A DNA stretch of 11,721 nt from Larix sibirica (Eukaryota > Streptophyta > Pinopsida > Pinales > Pinaceae), in NCBI GenBank assembly GCA_004151065.3, contig NWUY0304778407.1, positions 1 through 11,721 on the forward strand, written 5' to 3'. Shown one piece after another: positions 7,721-11,721 of the stretch (the stretch's first letter is position 1; every line of letters begins with the position of its first letter). Made by a program: the position numbers and the translations under genes. The notes beneath the pieces are model-generated. The model did not search any database. It was not told where the DNA came from and worked only from the letters and a program-made list of their open reading frames with translations.

Positions 7721-8009
7721 ATTTACGTTCTCAACCTCCAGGTCCTTATTCAAGGGCGTGCATTCCCCAGAATAAAACGGGGCAATAGATGGTAGGTACT
7801 AGGAGCCGGAAAAAGGAGGATGAAAATTTTCACCCCTGAGGGGGAAGGTTCAAATAATAGTCAGTTCGCTCCTCGGTATCGGTAGGTCCATAGACATTAG
7901 ATCTGTTATGTCTATAGAGTAGAATTTAACAACTAGGACGTCATGATGGAAGATTGTGAATCGGAACTCATTATGTATATAAGATTGATATTCATCTATC
8001 TATATTCGT
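7721..8009. other. Unassigned intergenic sequence
   Basis: No gene is seen. A purine-rich patch at about 7800-7850 (GGAGCCGGAAAAAGGAGGATG and a GAGGGGGAAGG run) is followed by AT-rich sequence with TATCTATC-like simple motifs near 7990-8005. Confidence 0.4.
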
Positions 8010-8495
8010 TCAGCTATGAAGGTTAGGACTTGCAGGTGAGATGTGAGACCCCCGATCCCATACAGACCTCGACAAGTGAGATCGTCTGGCACCAAATGTA
8101 CCGCACCAGCGGGATACTTGGTCCAAGCCCACCCTTCCACTTATTAGATAGCTCGTTATTAAGTATATAAGACATATAGCCGGTCCCACCCATATATCCG
8201 GAAAAGCAAAAAAAGCGCCATTCACCATGAGGAAAATAAATTCTTCCATTGGGTGAACATGCACTTGGGGTAATTTTTGGTGGGGGTATACTAGAATGAT
8301 GGGGTAGAGGATGCACAAAAATGGTTTTGGGAGGATAGTGAAGGGATATACATAAGTCCTATCTCCTCTGAAAGAGGAATAGACATTTATTGCATGGAAG
8401 GATATAATGGTAGGATTTTTTGAGTTTGTGGTAATAGGCAGGATCATGTAAGAGGATATGACAGAGCTCTTTATGTTATGATTTGCATTCTTCAT
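8010..8495 (-). CDS. Hypothetical ORF, 161 codons
   Basis: This is the longest start-to-stop frame in the window, from ATG 8495 to a stop at 8010. The product has a polar start, a Pro/Ile/Tyr-rich middle (about residues 50-85) and a hydrophobic segment at about residues 86-118, with FLMVNGAFFAFPDIWVGPAI and ICLIYLITSYLI, that could cross the membrane once or twice; the C-terminus is Arg/Ser-rich. No family signature is recognised. A second minus frame (8023-8316, 97 codons) is open over the same DNA, and a third gives a short protein-like run (KYPAGAVHLVPDDLTCRGLY), so which frame, if any, is real is undecided. Three partly open frames over one stretch can follow simply from a scarcity of stop codons. 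Confidence 0.25.
   Translation of the reverse strand: MKNANHNIKSSVISSYMILPITTNSKNPTIISFHAINVYSSFRGDRTYVYPFTILPKPFLCILYPIILVYPHQKLPQVHVHPMEEFIFLMVNGAFFAFPDIWVGPAICLIYLITSYLISGRVGLDQVSRWCGTFGARRSHLSRSVWDRGSHISPASPNLHS
8221..8257. other. Imperfect inverted repeat
   Basis: TTCACC (8221-8226) pairs with GGGTGAA (8251-8257), and the inner ATGAGGAA and TTCTTCCAT pair imperfectly, giving a hairpin with small bulges around an AT-rich loop. It lies inside the 161-codon frame. No role is evident. Confidence 0.4.
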
Positions 8496-8999
8496 TGTAC
8501 CATCAGTTCATTGGGATGGATTGCATTTCAGGGAGCGAGAGGGGGCAGTGAACTTCAAATCCTACCCCTAGGAGATGGATATGCAAAAAGAGATGTTGTC
8601 ATGAACAGTGGTGGTACGCTTGAAAATTAACCCATAAATTGGAGTCCCGAGATATAGACCTGGGAGCAAGAGGAAGGACCGCTTTAGTCTTTAACCTTGG
8701 CTCGCATTTTTGGAGGTGTGTGTTGGCAACAACTTGGAATGGGTGTAGTAAGGAGCAGGGGAATGTACTTCAAACTGGCAGAAGCTGACCTGCATTAAAC
8801 TGAAACAACCTGACTAGTGTGAATGGCTCTACCTAGCCCCTAATTTATATCTAGCCCTCTTCCCTGACTCTAGTAACGTTATAGCGGCATAAAGGCGCTA
8901 AAGCTCCAAGTGAATGCTTAATCCCGGCAATTAAAGATAAACGTCCTGATAGGTCGGAATCACCCCTCTCAAATATGTGGGCCATCAAGAAAAACTATC
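8496..8999. other. Intergenic sequence with one start-less frame
   Basis: A plus-strand frame is open from 8624 to TGA 8786-8788 (54 codons, no ATG). It includes the protein-like stretch RDIDLGARGRTALVFNLGSH. I recognise no family. Nothing else is supported. Confidence 0.35.
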
Positions 9000-9057
9000 T
9001 CCCTAAATGCATAGGGAAATATTTATGGCTGCTATGGCTGGCACGGAGATTTCCCTA
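9000..9057. other. Two mutually exclusive stem-loops
   Basis: TAGGGA at 9012-9017 can pair with TCCCTA at 9000-9005 (6 bp, loop AATGCA). The overlapping TAGGGAAAT at 9012-9020 can instead pair with ATTTCCCTA at 9049-9057 (9 bp, loop 28). The two stems compete for the same strand segment. The larger loop contains a near-perfect 9-base tandem repeat, TATGGCTGC/TATGGCTGG, at 9024-9041. The arrangement resembles an attenuator-type switch, but no regulated gene follows directly, so function is not claimed. Confidence 0.5.
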
Positions 9058-9862
9058 ATCCTATACAACTCCGTGTTTGAATTAAGCTAAGTTATACATG
9101 CAACGTCCTGTTATACCATCGGCGATAAGGGCAAAAGGAGCCTTTTTGGGCCTCAAAGTGCCTGTCTGCTAGTAGGACAACAGGTTGCTTATCTCTTTTG
9201 GGCCTCAACCTCAAGGTGTAAACAAATAAATGACTTGGCCCCTGTCCACTCTCCTCCTGGGTAGAAGAGGGAGCCTCTCGTTGGAAAGTGCGTTCACAAT
9301 GGCTGAGCCAGTTGATATTGCCTAAATAGGGTAGTTATGACTCGATCCCCAAATGGGAAGGTTTCCTCCGATTCGCTCTCTCTCCTACATCCCAGTATGA
9401 GCCAAGTTGCTTGTATTGCCAGACCTTGACTGAAGATCAATCAGTTAGTTTTCACCTGGATTGCAACAACGACGGGTCCAATAATATCTTGCCTGCTACA
9501 GAGCACATTTGCTATTACTGAATGAATAGCTGTTAAGCCCGGAATAATCAAAGAGTGAACAAGTCACTTCTATTCAAGGCAGTTTATACTTACTATAAGG
9601 GAAGGCGGAACAGACATTATATGGGCGGAGAAACCTCATAATTCATTAAATTGCCTAATGAAAAAGGCGAGTTATGAACCTCGTCTTCCTTCCTTATGGT
9701 CAGGCGAGCGGGTTCGTAATATCACTCCCACACTGAGAGGTTTGTATCCAAATTGAGTGAGCGGAGCGCTTTTTTGCTTCTAGTAGAGTTGGGGTTCATT
9801 TAACATGTTAAGAGCTCGCCTAGTTACGCACGAAAAAAAAGAAAAGAGTTCATGACTCAATG
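9058..9862. other. Intergenic sequence
   Basis: No gene is recognised. TTTTGGGCCTCAA occurs at 9144-9156 and again at 9196-9208. AAAAG (9133-9137) and CTTTT (9142-9146) can form a small T-rich hairpin. A start-less plus frame is open from 9330 to TGA 9519-9521 (63 codons) with CQTLTEDQSVSFHLDCNNDG; it has no known relative. A 12-bp palindrome TTAACATGTTAA lies at 9800-9811. Confidence 0.4.
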
Positions 9863-9895
9863 AGTAACTTTAGAATTTAGATTCTACTAGTTACT
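9863..9895. other. Stem-loop with 13 paired bases
   Basis: AGTAACT (9863-9869) pairs with AGTTACT (9889-9895), and inside it TAGAAT (9871-9876) pairs with ATTCTA (9881-9886), leaving the 4-base loop TTAG and a small internal bulge (T against CT). The stem is AU-rich but long. A poly-purine A-tract (about 9832-9846) precedes it. Such stem-loops can stabilise the 3' ends of plant mitochondrial transcripts; here this is a possibility only. Confidence 0.6.
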
Positions 9896-9955
9896 AAGAG
9901 CGTTATCCAACATTCTATAGGCTGGCAAGGCATTATCTGGGGTGGGCAAAGGCGG

Positions 9956-9975
9956 GCATTTGAAAGCATTTGAAA
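9956..9975. repeat. Perfect 10-bp tandem duplication
   Basis: GCATTTGAAA occurs twice head to tail at 9956-9965 and 9966-9975, flanked on both sides by GGCGGG-like sequence (9951-9956 and 9979-9984). Identical copies imply a recent slippage event. Not in a gene. Confidence 0.85.
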
Positions 9976-10065
9976 ACAGGCGGGGCTTTACAGGGATTGA
10001 CATAACTTACATAACGGTAGCGGGCTGGGCTTGACCGGGTATGTTTCTTGCCTTACTTGAGATGA

Positions 10066-10245
10066 CCCTTGTGCTTTCTTTATTTCCTTAGATTACGAGA
10101 AAACACCAATAAAATACCCCTGGTATACCCGCCCGGAGAAGGCTTTGTAAACAACCGCTCCCTAAGTGTTTGGTATGAGGAACAACAGCCGCCTCTATTT
10201 CTTTACTTTTCCATGAATAACAACCGCATATTATTCGCCCAATAA
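10066..10245 (+). pseudogene. Open start-less frame, possible gene fragment
   Basis: The frame is open between TGA 10063-10065 and TAA 10243-10245, 59 codons, with no ATG until a point near its end. The sequence is strikingly protein-like: ENTNKIPLVYPPGEGFVNNR followed by SLSVWYEEQQPPLFLYFSM and an Asn-rich end. It could be an internal fragment of a once larger gene, or begin through RNA editing of a non-ATG codon, as happens in plant mitochondria. I cannot name the family. Confidence 0.25.
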
Positions 10246-11195
10246 ACAAGAGTTGATGCATATTTGATGGCTTCTAATCAGGTTTGTGAAAGAGTACTAG
10301 CTCTAATGTGTGTGTTGGGGTGAGACCATACAGGTGGGGCTATAATACTTTCCTGTCCTTGGGAACCTTAGCCCCCTACTAGCCTGGATTAGTAAAAATA
10401 CGTGGAAAGCCTGTATTACGTCCGTAAATAAAGTAAGTTCCTAGGTCTCTATTGGTGGTAATAATATCGGGAGTTCTAATCCGCAAGTTCCATGGCCTCA
10501 GGTTGTTCGGTCAGGCACCATGTTTTTTGGTTGGACCAGAGCACCTGCTAGCAGAGACAGCTCTAGCTCAACAGGCCTTCACAACGACATTACCCATAAC
10601 CCTAACTTCTAGCCATGACTAGCTGTAATTATGTAAGTTCCACACTTTCCCTAAGTTATCTTTCTTTTTTTCTAAACTACCCTTCCCCATAGAGAGTGTT
10701 CTCCATAGATATAGAGTGAGAGCTGTAGTCTGCTGTAGAGTAATAACTACTTGCCCTACTACATTATTTGAAATAAAGATATGAACTTCTGAGTGGAAGC
10801 GAACTATACATTATATTTTAATATATGCCCTATTCCTAGAGGTTAAGTCTACGTGACGACTATTTGGAGCATCACTTCGGGAGCATACCCCTCCCTGAGA
10901 GAGGATACTCCGCTAATTGGGAATAATCCATGGAAGCTATAATCCGATATAATCCCCCTAGGCGCTACTACTACCTCCGGTGCTAGTACAACAATGGAAG
11001 AGTATAGGGTAAGTTATAGATACGTAATTTACCCATATTATTTTCACAATATAAATAATATAGTATTTATTCCCTGTAGTGTCAGAACTAATAGTTTTTC
11101 CGTAAAGCTATACCTTACTTGCCTTTATAGTCCAACTACTAGAGAGTAAGTCTCCCATAGCACTTACTTGCCAACTCTAGACTTACAGTAAACTA
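10246..11195. other. Intergenic sequence with weak hairpin and open frames
   Basis: No gene is assigned. A plus frame open from 10437 to TAG 10620-10622 (61 codons, no ATG) includes FLVGPEHLLAETALAQQAFT; a second register over the same DNA is also open for about 55 codons, which weakens both. An interrupted inverted repeat lies at 10880-10911 (GGAG...CTCC with inner AT and CC/GG pairs). TTACTTGCC recurs at about 11115 and 11165. Nothing else was seen. Confidence 0.4.
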
Positions 11196-11284
11196 ATTTT
11201 ATACCTTCTGTGCTTCTGCTGTTGACCTTCTGTGCATCAACTTTATACCTTCTTTACATCGACTTTATATCCTCTCTGAGTATA
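11196..11284. repeat. Four diverged 22-bp tandem repeats
   Basis: Units at 11196-11217, 11219-11240, 11241-11262 and 11263-11284 share the pattern CTTTATACCTTCTGTGCATC with substitutions; TACCTTCT or GACCTTCT recurs at the same position in the first three and TATCCTCT in the fourth. One extra G separates units 1 and 2. The array ends only about seven bases before the open frame of the gypsy fragment begins, so it may mark or lie next to the element's junction. Confidence 0.75.
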
Positions 11285-11291
11285 TTGATAA

Positions 11292-11721
11292 CCTTACAGA
11301 AACCAGGGCAAGTGGGTGAATCCCTCGGACTCATTCCACGCTCTAAAGGGAGACCACAAGGGTTTTGCCTCTACTGTTAGAGATGTTGGAAGAAGCATAC
11401 CAAGAATATATGCAGCCCTAGATGACAAACAAGCTGAGCATCAATCTCACATGATTAAAGTAGCAGGTAAGATTGCTAGTCAACCCATGGCTATTTTGAT
11501 TGACTCAGGGGCAAGCCACAGTTACTTTGCTCCTAACATGGTTGAAAGGTGTCACTTAAAGAGAAGCAAGCTTGACAGAGCAGGGCAGTTGGCTACAGGT
11601 ACAAAGAGGAAGATTACCGAAGCTGTAATAAATTGTCCCCTTGAGATGAATGGTATACAAACTTTTGCAGATCATAACATAATTTCCTTAGGATCTTATG
11701 ATGTTCTGATTGGAATGGATT
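11292..11721 (+). mobile_element. Ty3/gypsy retrotransposon fragment, aspartic protease region
   Basis: A plus frame is open from just after TAA 11289-11291 to the window edge, 143 codons, with no stop. The aspartic protease active site is clear: MAILIDSGASHSYFAPNMVE, with catalytic Asp-Ser-Gly at codons 71-73 (11502-11510). About 25 codons later comes LATGTKRKITEAVINCPLEM, the typical protease flap-side region, and the frame ends in SLGSYDVLIGMD, the plant Ty3/gypsy signature that leads into the reverse transcriptase part of pol. In an intact element this protease cleaves the Gag-Pol polyprotein in virus-like particles. No CCHC zinc knuckle precedes it in frame, which would be expected, so the 5' side is probably truncated or joined to unrelated DNA between about 11292 and 11380. 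The rest of pol, if present, lies beyond 11721. Family assignment is firm; activity is unknown. Confidence 0.9.

Noticed and set aside
10617-10617. TAACCCTAAC near 10597 as a telomere-like repeat
   Set aside because: Only one and a half units are present, with no tandem array.

Overview
The window looks like angiosperm organellar intergenic DNA, most likely mitochondrial, interrupted by fragments with a nuclear-transposon character. This is inference. The signs are very low gene density, a balanced base composition by eye, a patchwork texture with many short direct and inverted repeats, no long conserved frame, and one clearly recognisable plant-type Ty3/gypsy retrotransposon fragment at the right edge. 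A nuclear location (for example a nuclear copy of mitochondrial DNA next to a retroelement) cannot be excluded. I found no standard mitochondrial or plastid protein gene, no rRNA and no convincing tRNA.

Layout. 1-1200: non-coding, with a degenerate repeat field (about 625-1172) built on an AGCAT/ATTCC motif whose copies are mostly spaced by multiples of three, as if derived from repetitive coding sequence. 1200-3000: non-coding with a 12-base palindrome, a perfect 7-bp hairpin, two unrecognised reading frames (2038-2436 and 2424-2564) and a diverged pair of about 47-base repeats. 3000-5590: unassigned sequence with a 127-codon unrecognised frame (3598-3981) and short protein-like frames. 5592-5810: a strongly eroded tandem array with an AATTNCCAG-like core. 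5900-7500: short broken frames, mainly on the minus strand around 6551-6857, and a 56-codon plus-strand frame at 7324-7494. 7681-7720: a perfect 20-bp tandem duplication. 8010-8495: the longest ATG-to-stop frame (161 codons, minus strand), of doubtful coding status. 9000-10000: competing hairpins, a second stem-loop and a 10-bp tandem duplication. 10000-11195: non-coding with two open but start-less frames. 11196-11284: four diverged 22-base repeats. 11292-11721: the aspartic protease region of a Ty3/gypsy polyprotein, open to the end of the window.

The only functional assignment I hold with high confidence is the gypsy protease fragment. The remaining frames are hypothetical, and most are probably non-functional. 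I see no operon or genes working together. No new biological system is demonstrated; the best leads are the repeat fields, the tandem duplications, the competing stem-loops at 9000-9057 and the relic frames.
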